From Strongylocentrotus droebachiensis (Eukaryota; Echinodermata; Echinoidea; Camarodonta; Strongylocentrotidae), in the NCBI GenBank assembly GCA_035222895.1, contig JAVYIG010004996.1, positions 62,001 to 126,000 of the forward strand: 64,000 nucleotides of DNA. The letters run 5' to 3'. The notes beneath the pieces are model-generated. The model saw only the letters and a program-made list of their open reading frames with translations. It ran no database searches and was not told where the DNA came from. Shown one piece after another: positions 54,731 through 64,000 of this stretch (positions within the stretch are counted from its first letter, which is position 1; each line of letters opens with the position of its first letter). Made by a program: the position numbers and the translations under genes.

Positions 54731-55048
54731 AGCCAGTTCGTAAATACTATCTGCGCATGGGCAGATAAAGGTCTTTCGTTCCCAACTTGTAAAACCCATC
54801 TAGACGAATACAGGTATCGTGCTCATGAAAGTAATATGTGATTAGTATTCATTTATGCACCGACAGTACATTTATCTGATACCCAGGTGGAAGTATTCTT
54901 CTCAAGAGGCAAACAAAAGGTATTTATAAAGCACCTACATCACTTCAGCAGTGATTATTCTAAAATGCACAAGTGGAACGTATCCATTGTGTAAAAGATC
55001 TGTGGATATTTTAGGTGCATGCGTTCCGAAACTATTTACGAACTGGCT
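54731..55048. mobile_element. MITE with AGCCAGTTCGTAAATA ends
   Basis: The left end AGCCAGTTCGTAAATACTAT and the inverse of the right end, GAGCCAGTTCGTAAATAG, match over 16 bp. The inner part shares several words with the inverse of 38505-38870. It is 318 bp and non-coding. Confidence 0.75.
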
Positions 55049-55433
55049 CATTGGATACTACCAGCTTGTAATTACAATACAGTGAAAAGGTATGCGCTCA
55101 TTTTGTTCTGTCTGATCGAGAAATATAGGTAAGTATGAATTAAATGATATTACATTCTGTTATGATTTAATTGAATTGAATTGAAAAGAAATGAAATGGA
55201 ATCGTAATCATTTCACTGAAAATCACTGGGTCTGGGGTAACGGTGGGGGTTTAGCAGAAACGTTCCACCTAAAGCTCCATGCCCATAAAAAAAACGAAAG
55301 AGGAAAAGGTTAAAACTAGAACTGCAATCGTATAAGAACGATATACGTGCATTGATGGCAAATGAAATACCATATATACTATTTAGATTAATTTGTTAGA
55401 AGTATATACGTCACCAATTATGCATTGTTTGTT

Positions 55434-55580
55434 ATATAGAGGGCGCAAGTAGCTAGTAGTGAAGTGGGGCTTTAAGGCAATGTGACGTCCTTTTAAGGCA
55501 CTGCCGGGCACTGCCAGTGTCATAACAGGATGTCGCACGTAGCAGTCCACTATGCCGGCGTGAAAATCTAAAAGTCCCTA
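55434..55580. mobile_element. Third GGGACTTTTAGAT-family MITE fused to a dispersed-repeat end
   Basis: Bases 55434-55478 are the inverse of the TTAAAGG-end repeat at 51155 (AGAGGGCGCAAGTAGCTA). They join, at GGGCTTTAAGGC, a MITE arm with TGTGACGTCCTTTTAAGGCA, CGCACGTAGCAGTCCAC and the end TCTAAAAGTCCCTA. The left MITE terminus is missing. Confidence 0.7.
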
Positions 55581-55660
55581 TTATGACACTGCTGATATTA
55601 CTACTACTACCACCACTCCGTGGTAAGAAGGAAGTAAGCGAATGAACAGGAAGGCAATGA

Positions 55661-55663
55661 CGA

Positions 55664-55727
<64 letters not shown>
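55661..55727. repeat. (GA)n microsatellite
   Basis: Impure GAGAGA tract of about 65 bp with a few AAAGA breaks. The frame on the opposite strand is a Ser-Leu repeat, not a gene. Confidence 0.95.
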
Positions 55728-55728
<1 letters not shown>

Positions 55729-56800
55729 GACCCTGGTTCAAATTCAGTTTTCTTTGAATAATTAATCCCGGTATTGATCATCATTTATCTGCCAATTTGG
55801 TGATTGCCGTGTGACGCTACATTACATGAAGTAGCACAGTGCCGTTTATTGTCATCAAAATGTTCAAATAGCAATGTAGAGACGATGAACGAAATAAGAG
55901 TTAATTTTCAACGTCGTTAATCGTGAAAGCGTTCATTTCTATATATCTCTGCTAGATAATCGAATGGAATCAACTGTAAAACGTTATTATCATGAGTCTT
56001 GAAATATTAATTTGCTATTAGTATTAAAGGGGAATTAACCTCTCGACTATGAAGCATTATCATGACATAGAGAGTAAAAGAACGTTTCATTTAATATAAA
56101 AGCAGTGCTGTAGGCCAAATAATATCGCCAAGGAAGACCAACAGATATATAGACATGTACACAATATACGTACCAAATGCCACAGATGAAACGTATAGAA
56201 AAGCTCTGAAGCAACTCAACCACAGTACGAAATATGTAGCCACTCAGCATGTCCATCATATTCTTGCTATACACCATAGAAAACTCCCCAATCATTATAA
56301 ATGTGACGACAAGCTCTACTATTAATATTCACTGTGTCCCACTCAAACGTTGAAGACGTAAAGCAAAACCCATCAATAATGAGGGAGAGTATTCACTGTG
56401 TCCTACTCCAATAGAAAACATACAGCACTATAATTATGGCACTGGTTTGTTTAAACTATGACCAAATAGCTAAATGGCCCTTTAAGAGCCTGAAACTTTA
56501 CACATAAGTAAAAAGATTTATAAATCAGTTACAAATTTTTCTTGTAGCGTGGACGTAGATTGACATCCCATAACTTAATGAAATGTTTCAAAATTGCTTT
56601 ATGTACATGAGGTATACCTGAACAGCAAATTGTTCACGGAATTTTGTAACAAAATTGACATACCATTTTGGTTGGAGCCAAAACAAATATATAGCCACAA
56701 ACAATATGTTTGTTTTCTTTTGATTTATTAGGATGGGTGGATCTTAAAGAAAGTTAACAGTAATCTGAATCAACTCCTGTAGTTTGATGGAACAGTGCAA
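55728..56800. other. Non-coding AT-rich DNA
   Basis: About 1 kb with a short doubled phrase (TATTCACTGTGTCC at 56326 and 56390). No gene or RNA is recognised. Confidence 0.45.
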
Positions 56801-56810
56801 TTGAAAATGG

Positions 56811-57396
56811 TGTTTCGGACGTTACATTTTCCTTAAACAATGTAGACCCTCATTTAACCCACTAGAACAATAAGTTAATGAGATTGTATATGGTTTGAAT
56901 AAGCTGATTCGTTACTCCAAGTGATTAAAATAAAATAAAATATGATTTAATTATAGTAGCGCTTATATTAGAAATATATTCAAAATCTAAAAAAAGTTGT
57001 CTCATTTTCCGTAAACACTTTTGTAACGTCCGAAACAATTTTCATTTTTGAAGTAGCAGAACAAATATGAACTGCAGGACCTATATATCCTAAAATTGTG
57101 TTAACATCTCATGGCAGCTACCCTCCAAAACAAAGAAATTTGCAAAACGTTATTACAATACTATTTTATAGTTAAAAACAATTTTCTGTTAACAGTTGTC
57201 ACGTTCGAAACAAATCTAATGTCCGAAACAAAAAATACCAATTAAATGATGATAATCCATATTTTAGGGTATCTGGAGTGAATAAATCATTATGAAATAA
57301 GTTATTATAAGTCAAAACACATGTCAAAACACAAATGAGGTCTTTAAAATCCAATAATTGTTTGTAAGCACAAGAAGCCGGTGTTTCGGACGTTAC
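56811..57396. repeat. Recurring TGTTTCGGACGTTAC motif on both strands
   Basis: The 15-mer is exact at 56811-56825 (+), 57023-57037 (-) and 57382-57396 (+). Relaxed inverse forms lie at 57197-57212 and 57219-57230. The DNA between is AT-rich and not otherwise repeated. A 15-mer this CpG-rich would not recur three times in 600 bp by chance. Confidence 0.85.
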
Positions 57397-58019
57397 ATAA
57401 TTTCATTGTTGCCACATAGTTTGCAAGTTTCAGTTAATTTTCGATCATATGTGCAAGTTACGATTTCACATTGCACACTCCTGTTAAAAACATTGTTTTG
57501 ATAATTTGCTTTAGATTTAAATATAAAAATATTGAAAAATATGATGCAATTTTTTTTCCCGTAAAATATCTAAATTTTCTCCAAAATTGACTTATGAAAA
57601 AAAAGTGGGGGGGGGGGGGGCAAAACCACCCACCCCACTTCCGGCGCACATAGATTGCAATGAAATATCCAATTTCAAGCTATAGGTAGCAGCTCTGAAG
57701 GTGTAGAAATTCTGGACAAGTACGACAAGCAATGCAATGTGATTATTATGGCTGTTATGGCTGAGAACGGTCGTGAGAAACAACACGGAGAAAATTCTGG
57801 TTCGCACGTGCGCAGATTGATTATTTTGCTCGATTACTCGTCTTAGCCTTCCGTCGTGTTTGCAAAAGCACTCTAGTCATGGTTACAAATGAAGACGGGA
57901 GCATATACAGGACTCGGTTGAGTGATTTCTCCCGTCCTCTTTGCCTTCCGTCGCGTTGCTAAAGCGCCCTTATTACAGCAGGGAAACGCACGTACGCATT
58001 AGCAGTCGAATACCGTATT
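57397..58019. other. Non-coding DNA with a G-run tract
   Basis: Contains a 13-G run (57607-57619) followed by ACTTCCGGCGC, and two copies of TTGCCTTCCGTCG-like words (57845 and 57940). No supported frame. Confidence 0.45.
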
Positions 58020-58340
58020 CGGACACCTATCCCCTGGACATCCACCCCATGATAACCAACCCCAGTCAACTACCCCTAGGACAACTACTCCCTAGGGCAA
58101 CCACTCTCTAGGACGACTACCCCCAGAACAACTACCCCTAGGATAGTTGTCCGGGGGGTAGTTGCCCGAGAGGATGGTTGCCGTAGGGGGTAGTTGTCCT
58201 AGGGGGTAGTTATCTGGGGGTAGTTTTCATGGGGTAGTAGTCCTAGAGGAAGGTTGCCCTAGGGGGTAGTTGTCCTAGGGGGTAGTTGACTGGGGTGGGT
58301 ATCCGGGGGTTGAATGTCCAGGGGGTAGGTATCCTAGAAC
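58020..58340. repeat. Inverted minisatellite, CCCCTAGGACAACTA units
   Basis: The left part (58020-58145) repeats ACTACCCCTAGGACAACTA-type units of 15-17 bp. The right part (58140-58340) repeats the inverse, GGGGGTAGTTGTCCTA. The two halves meet at CCCCTAGGATAGTTGTCC near 58134-58152, so the tract can form a long hairpin. The frame at 58243-58551 is partly repeat translation. Confidence 0.92.
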
Positions 58341-59454
58341 CGTCGAATACATGCGATACGTCACAGAACGGGCTGTGTGCGAACACAATGGCGACGTTTT
58401 GAAAATCCTCAAAACCGCGAAAGACGAAGGTTTCTAAAGAAGAGTTTGATAATCTTTCAAATGGCCTACAAACTAAAATTAACATGTAGTTTGAGGTTAA
58501 TTCTCCTTTAAAGAGCAGCAATGGCCAACGATTGTCGCTAAATTTCACCAATTACTGATCAGATTGCTTTCCTTTTTCGAAAAAAGGGAAAGTATTTTCC
58601 TACTGTGTGTTTCTTCCCATGTTCACGCACAGAGGATTGCTAGCCTTCAAGCAACAAAGGGTTGCCACTCAAATGTCCATTTTATCGGGTATTATAGTGT
58701 TTCCACTATTAAACGGTTATATTTTGGTGACATGACGCAAACCCTCGATCAGATAACCTTTGACCCTATTCTGACTGAGGGGCATTTTGGCCTACCGCCC
58801 CCACACAAAATCCACGACGGCCGCGAACCTGCTTTAGATTCAGACTTGTCTTTCCTCTACTTTTTCTTTTTAAGTGCCTCGAAGCTGTGAGACCAATTTG
58901 CAAAATTGGACAATCCTTTGCAAGACCACATACCGGGCTAAATATTTAACGAAAATTTATATTTTGCATACATTTGTGTACAAAATACATATTTTCCTAA
59001 ATTGCTGTATAACACTGCAAATCGTGTATTTTTATTTCTTCTCTTGATCTCGCATGTCTTGAAATTGTCAAGATACATTTCTGATAAAACAAAAAATAAA
59101 TTTGAAAAGAATGAGGAAAAACAGTTAAATTCTCGTTAAAAAAACCCTAAAAACTAAAGTTTTCAATGCATTTTCAGTTTTTATCTAAATTTGGACGATA
59201 GGGCCAACTGTGTTGAGACGGGTTGTATTAAAATATTGGCATAATGCGCTATGCATGGCCGCGCTCATCCATAGCTATCGCACGCTCGCACCCACTGGAC
59301 TCGAGTGCGGCGTGTTAAAACTTATGACCTGTGCAAATACGTCGATCTAGTATAATTATCTTGGGGTCGGGTTTCGGCTAATTAGGGTATAGATCGCTAT
59401 TTTACTCGGGGGGGGGGGGGGGGGTCCAGTTTCATAGACATTTTCTTGACAGTG
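58341..59454. other. Non-coding DNA, no gene recognised
   Basis: The frame at 58564-58890 (108 codons) has no domain I know and no clear promoter or splice context. A 20-G run lies at 59409-59424. Confidence 0.45.
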
Positions 59455-60012
59455 AGTTAACACCACAAATAAAACTGTACTGTGCTTTAGTATTTAAGCC
59501 CCATTTTTTAGCAGGGCTAGCATCACATTTTTATTTTATTTTCTATTCTTCTGTTGTTGTTGTTTTTTTTTGTGTTTTTTTTTTTTGGGGGGGGGAGGGG
59601 GGCGGGGGTGGTAGGGTTGAAGTCTCATATGTTCACTCTACATTCATGATACTTATCTAGATATGGAAAGCAGGCTGAGGATTATATTGTGTGTTCTACA
59701 TTGAAGGTTTTCAAAGAGTGGAACAAATTTCACATTTATATGGAAATGTATATAATATATATGTACATAGTGTCCCACACGTTACCAAATTGTCCCATGC
59801 GTTACCACAGGTAAAACATATATTTTGTTAATTAGATAAACCTGAACCAACCTCTTTGCTATGGAATTGGCATGTCCCAAGGTAACTCAGAACTTGTTAA
59901 AGTTTCACTCAAATTCGATGTCGCATCTGTAAGTAATTGAAACATATTATCTTCAAAAAGTAACGCGTGGGAAATGCAAATTGTGGAACATCCCTCATTT
60001 TGGTATTCAGTT
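59455..60012 (+). repeat. 558-bp tandem duplication, copy 1
   Basis: Begins AGTTAACACCACAAAT and ends CATTTTGGTATTCAGTTAG. It has a T/G homopolymer part (59560-59606), then GTCCCACACGTTACC and GTCCCATGCGTTACC words. Copy 2 follows directly. Confidence 0.93.
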
Positions 60013-60946
60013 AGTTAACACCACAAATAAAACTGTACTGTGCTTTAGTATTTAAGCCCCATTGTTTAGCAGGGCTAGCATCACATTTTTATTTTATTTT
60101 CTATTCTTCTGTTGTTGTTGTTTTTTTTGTTTTTTTTTTGGGGGGGGGGGAGGGGGGCGGGGGTGGTAGGGTTGAAGTCTCATATGTTCACTCTACATTC
60201 ATGATACTTATCTAGATATGGAAAGCAGGCTGAGGATTATATTGTGTGTTCTACATTGAAGGTTTTCAAAGAGTGGAACAAATTTCACATTTATATGGAA
60301 ATGTATATAATATATATGTACATAGTGTCCCACACGTTACCAAATTGTCCCATGCGTTACCACAGGTAAAACATATATTTTGTTAATTAGATAAACCTGA
60401 CCCAACCTCTTTGCTATGGAATTGGCATGTCCCAAGGTAACTCAGAACTTGTTAAAGGTAAAGACCAGTAATGGTCATGCGATTGCATTGTGAAAGAAAC
60501 GTTGTGGAATCGATCAGAAAAGGTTGATCATCTAGCATATCTAGCATCTGCAAGGTTCTGGAATCATCAAAATGATAAGAAATTTGGCTCATTCTTCGTA
60601 AAGTTACAAGCACTATACACAGAAAGATGTATATGGGACTACCCTATCTCTCTCACCAGACCATGAGAGAAATAAATTTACCAAATATATGAATTAGTAG
60701 GCGGTTTCCCGGCAAATTTGTTATCATCATGTATTAGTCAAAACATATTCTTTCACATGATTGGTAATGAGAGCTTCCATTTCATTTTTTGAAATTGGGG
60801 CGTTGCCAATACTGGTCTTTACCTTTAAAGTTTCACTCAAATTCGATGTCGCATCTGTAAGTAATTGAAACATAATTATTATCTTCAAAAAGTAACGCGT
60901 GGGAAATGCAAATTGTGGAACATCCCTCATTTTGGTATTCAGTTAG
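60013..60946 (+). repeat. 558-bp tandem duplication, copy 2, with an insertion
   Basis: Matches copy 1 with only a few changes (one AATAAT insertion near 60872 and differences in homopolymer length). A 369-bp MITE splits it at 60456-60824. Confidence 0.93.
60456..60824. mobile_element. 369-bp MITE with TTAA (or TA) target duplication
   Basis: The ends AGGTAAAGACCAGTA and TACTGGTCTTTACCT are perfect 15-bp inverses. TTAA stands on both sides (60452-60455 and 60825-60828). Copy 1 of the surrounding duplication shows the empty site GTTAAAGTTTC, so the insertion followed the duplication. A TTAA site suggests a piggyBac-type source; a TA site (mariner type) fits too. Confidence 0.9.
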
Positions 60947-61084
60947 TTGACGAACAGAAAATCCTAATGTGAATGACCTACCCCCTATGCAATATGTCCC
61001 TGCACTTTGTTTATAATCTCTATTAAAAACTATTGAAATACATTATAATGGGATGATGTATTTTGTAATGTCCTACGCGTTACC

Positions 61085-61612
61085 ATTACTCGTAGCTGTA
61101 TATGCTGATGATTTTGTCATATAGGCATCAGGTAGGGATATCCTTCAAATATCTAGCAAACTTCAGGAATACCTGAATAGGCTCCAGACTTGGTTTCGCA
61201 GATGGGGATTTCGGCTTTCGGCTGATAAGACAGTCCCTATATTTTTTACAAAAAGTACAATGAATCTCTCACCACCGCAAGTAGAATTAGACGGGAATAA
61301 AGTGCCCTTCCAGAATACTCATCATTTTCTGGGGGTAACTTTTGATAAGAAATTGACCTGGAAGCCACACGTGGAAAATGTTGTAAAGAGATGTAAAAGA
61401 AAATTGAATATCCTAAGATGTTTAACGGGAACTAAATGGGGGAGCTCTTCTAAATCCCTCGTAAAGGTTTACAGGGCATTCATAAGATCCTTACTCGACT
61501 ATGGATGTGAGGCTTACGATAGCGCTACTACCACCACAAAAAAGGCACTTGATTCGGTGCAATACCAGGCGCTACGGATTTGTGCGGGAGGACTGTTACA
61601 CCCACAAATGTA
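61085..61612 (+). pseudogene. Non-LTR reverse transcriptase fragment (I/R1/jockey-like)
   Basis: Starts just before VAVYADDFVI, the RT catalytic box near 61093, has a stop right after it (TAG at 61121), and continues with LQTWFRRWGFRLSADKT, HFLGVTFDKKLTWKPH and YRAFIRSLLDYGCEAYDSA. It is truncated on both sides; the right break runs straight into a satellite at ATTTGTGCGGGAGG. Different subfamily from the RT at 17212-19560. Confidence 0.8.
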
Positions 61613-61881
61613 ATAACTCCCACAAATGTAATAACGCCCACAAATGTAATAACACTTTACCCACAAATGTAACAACACCCACAAATGTAATAACACTTTA
61701 CCCACAAATGTAATAATTTCACCCACAAATGTAATAACCACTTTACCCACAAATGTAATAATTTTGAATCACCCACAAATGTAATAATGACTTTACCCAC
61801 AAATGTAATAAATTTGAAGTGATATTTTGAATCACCCACAAATGTAATAATGACTTTACCCACAAATGTAATAAATTTGAG
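61598..61881. repeat. 12-copy CCCACAAATGTAATAA satellite
   Basis: Twelve copies of ACCCACAAATGTAATAA with spacers of 2-20 bp; many spacers are ACTTT or a TTTGA-type word. Copies alternate in a two-unit pattern in the right half (period about 62 bp). The frames on both strands are repeat translations. Confidence 0.93.
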
Positions 61882-61914
61882 GGGATATTTTGTCGAATTT
61901 AATACTAAAACCCT

Positions 61915-62190
61915 GTAATAAAGCATGTGTATAGCGCGTAGTCTTTGCTCCAGACCCGGTTATTTAAAAAAAAATAAAAAATCTTCAAAACTAAGACCCC
62001 ACCATCTTCCAAACTAAGACCCGGTAATAAAGCATGGGTTTAGAGCGTAGTTTTTCTTCCAGACCCGGTTATTTCAAAACTTTTTAAAAATCTTCAAAAC
62101 TAAGACCCCATCATCTTATTCCTGTGGAAGAACATAATTATTGAGCGTAGTTTTTCCTCCAGACCCGGTTTTTCAAAAGTTAAAAAAACA

Positions 62191-62222
<32 letters not shown>

Positions 62223-62465
62223 AAAAAACTTTTAAACTAAGACCCCTCCATCTTCCAAATTAAGACCCGGTAATAAAGCATGGGATTAGAACGTAGTCTT
62301 TACTTCAGACTCGGTTATTTAAAAAAATCTTCAAACTAAGACCTCTCCATCTCATTCCTGTGGAATAACATGGGTATAGAGCGTAGTCTTTCCTCCAGAC
62401 CCGGTTATTTCAAAGGAAATAGAAATTTAAACAAATCTTCGAAACTAAGACCCACCATCTTATTC
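61915..62465. repeat. Tandem ~110-125-bp repeat, about five copies
   Basis: Each copy has TAATAAAGCATG, TAGAGCGTAGT, TTTCCTCCAGACCCGGTTATT, an A-rich spacer, and AACTAAGACCCCACCATCTT. Some copies replace the first part with TTATTCCTGTGGAAGAACAT. Non-coding. Confidence 0.88.
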
Positions 62466-63712
62466 CTCTTTTTTTTTAATTTAAAAATAAATTACATTAT
62501 TACATATGTGGATACAACACGTCAAAAATAAATGATTGGTCGGCGGTCACACGAACTGACGAATCAGTCAAAATGGTCCATATATATAACACACAGAGGA
62601 GGGACCGATTCGATGGTTCGTTGACCGTCGACGATTTCTTAATTATGTAAATATTCTAACGCCCAAAAATATCCTGAAATTCAATGTTCGTAGAAAAAAA
62701 AGTAATTGAATAAGTGACCTTAAATGTATTTAAATATTGACGCTGATTGTTTTATGCATGTGATTATGAAATATGTTCACGATATGTAACATATATTTAT
62801 ATATATATATGTACGCTATTAGTGACATTAAAACGTTGGATTGCGATGTTATATTTTCATGAGTGCGTGAATGAATTATGAACGTATCAATTACTTATAC
62901 TGAAGACTACCAATTGGTACGCGGTACACGGTGTGAATTTATGAGAACGAAATTTATTCAAAGGCAAATACAAACAAAACACATTTATATTACAGTTTTC
63001 CCTACTTCTGAAACACTCAAGCAGCTATATAAACAAGAACAAGTCTGAAATGATAATCGGTTAACAAGCAAATAACAACGCATACTTTCATATAACAAAT
63101 CATAAATAGCTGTATAACGAGATCGCGCGAAACATATTTGCATGTTTTGAATGAACGATTGCAGAACCCTTTGACTGATAAAATATCTATATACTCTCTC
63201 AATCAATGTGAGTAAATTGCAGAGGTTATGGTTTTATAGTATTAAATGCAATGATGGATACATAGATTTTGTAAGATAGAAAGTATTTTATTCCAAACGA
63301 ATGAAGAGGTTGTTTCATTAATATACAGACGGTAACAGAACCGAAATAATTATTATGTATAAAAAGGTGGAGTAACTCACATGTCTTTTACAAGCAAACA
63401 AGGTTATAATTTGGGCAATATTGAACCTGATAACATCAACTGAACTTGATATAAAACGCAAACAACCTAACACGTGACAATTCTTCTAAGCTAGGAAAAA
63501 CAAGAGAACAAGATGCCGAAATACAAAATGTACCTGGCTTTCTGTAACTTAGTATTCGTCCATATAAAACTACTTAACACGTACAACTCTAAAAGTTTTT
63601 CAGTAATACTTTTCAGATGCTTTAAGAGTAGACGGAGTTGAAATGAAGTATGACTGATCAAAATGAAATAATAATTTTAATTATACAATGAGATAAAGAA
63701 TATTAACAACCT
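62466..63712. other. Non-coding AT-rich DNA
   Basis: Contains a TATATA tract (62795-62808). Small frames at 62985-63206 show no domain. Possibly an intron of the minus-strand frame at the right edge. Confidence 0.45.
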
Positions 63713-64000
63713 TTACCTGATCGGTATGTTTGGTACATTAAGTTTTTTTTCCTGGGATCTAATCGTTCTTTTGTTTACACGCTGCGAAGCCTTGTAAGCC
63801 TTTCTTCGAACAGCTTGTACATTCTTTTCCCAACCATGGATAGTATAGTTTGTTTTTTGACGGGAGATATAATTTTGTTCTGGTTTCCTACCAAAGAAAA
63901 TCTCGAAAGGAGATTTCCATCCAAGGACCTTTTTCGGGTCCTCGTTTAGGAGTTTTGTATAAGAGGGAAGCTCTTTAACCCAATTGATACCCTTTTGTTT
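63713..64000 (-). CDS. Integrase-like reading frame, C-terminal end (cut by the window)
   Basis: Open from the window edge for 95 codons to TAA. It contains WVKELPSYTKLLNEDPKKV, then GWKSPFEIFFGRKPE, which is the end of an rve-type integrase core as in Ginger/KRAB-A-domain integrase genes and some LTR elements. A basic tail follows (VRRKAYKASQRVNKRT). Near the stop is CAG-GTAAAG (junction at 63716/63717), a fair splice donor, so the frame may instead be an exon that continues leftwards. The catalytic Asp/Glu residues would lie right of the window. It could be a transposon or a domesticated gene; the sequence here does not decide. Confidence 0.6.
   Translation of the reverse strand, partial: KQKGINWVKELPSYTKLLNEDPKKVLGWKSPFEIFFGRKPEQNYISRQKTNYTIHGWEKNVQAVRRKAYKASQRVNKRTIRSQEKKLNVPNIPIR

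Noticed and set aside
58243-58551. 102-codon minus-strand frame
   Set aside because: Its C-terminal third is the CCCCTAGG minisatellite, and the rest has no recognisable domain.
61598-61881. CRISPR-like look (short repeats with variable spacers)
   Set aside because: Spacers are short, low-complexity and themselves repeat; no cas genes; the window is eukaryotic. It is a satellite.

Overview
This window is metazoan genomic DNA: two spliced protein-coding genes with GT-AG introns sit in AT-rich sequence crowded with transposons, foldback elements and tandem repeats. Repeat families of the kinds seen here (a GTCTCGCC-bounded intron repeat with a CGG-rich head, CCCCC/GGGGG foldbacks, BEL/Pao and jockey-like elements) suggest an echinoderm, perhaps a sea urchin. 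That assignment is inference; nothing in the window proves the species.

Layout. 1-1490: an upstream intron of RRP9 holding a 1.25-kb foldback element. 1491-15181: twelve coding exons, plus strand, of RRP9/U3-55K, the WD40 protein of the U3 snoRNP. Joined, they give 456 residues ending in a stop; only the extreme N-terminus lies left of the window. 16812-23007: a head-to-tail repeat of a non-LTR retrotransposon-like unit; copy A keeps a 782-codon reverse-transcriptase ORF on the minus strand, and copy B has lost 2.6 kb. 23008-27463: mostly repeats.

27464-47781: a Golgi-type carbohydrate sulfotransferase gene, plus strand. A small first coding exon (27464-27588) encodes a cytoplasmic tail and a transmembrane anchor. 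A large last exon (46772-47781) carries the catalytic domain. The intron between them is 19.2 kb and holds three large elements: (i) 27615-33963, a 6.35-kb element with about 1.2-kb terminal inverted repeats, coding on the minus strand for a broken protein that combines a FEN/PIN-like nuclease with a TSO1-type CXC domain, itself hit by a tRNA-derived SINE and a hAT-type MITE; (ii) 34043-37515, an element with CCCCCTTA inverted ends and CCATGG minisatellites inside both ends; (iii) 39125-45606, a BEL/Pao LTR retrotransposon with apparently identical 913-bp LTRs, a GATAC target duplication, an intact gag-protease ORF and a pol that has lost its catalytic cores.

47782-64000: no further complete gene seen. 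It holds fragments of two LINEs, a family of palindromic MITEs with CRE-like TGACGTCA cores, several minisatellites, a 558-bp tandem duplication with a nested MITE, a 12-copy short satellite, and at the right edge the end of a minus-strand integrase-like reading frame.

The two host genes have separate jobs: RRP9 in nucleolar pre-rRNA processing, the sulfotransferase in glycan sulfation in the Golgi. The strongest candidate for something undescribed is the long-TIR element with the nuclease-CXC protein, because no DDE transposase is visible in it.
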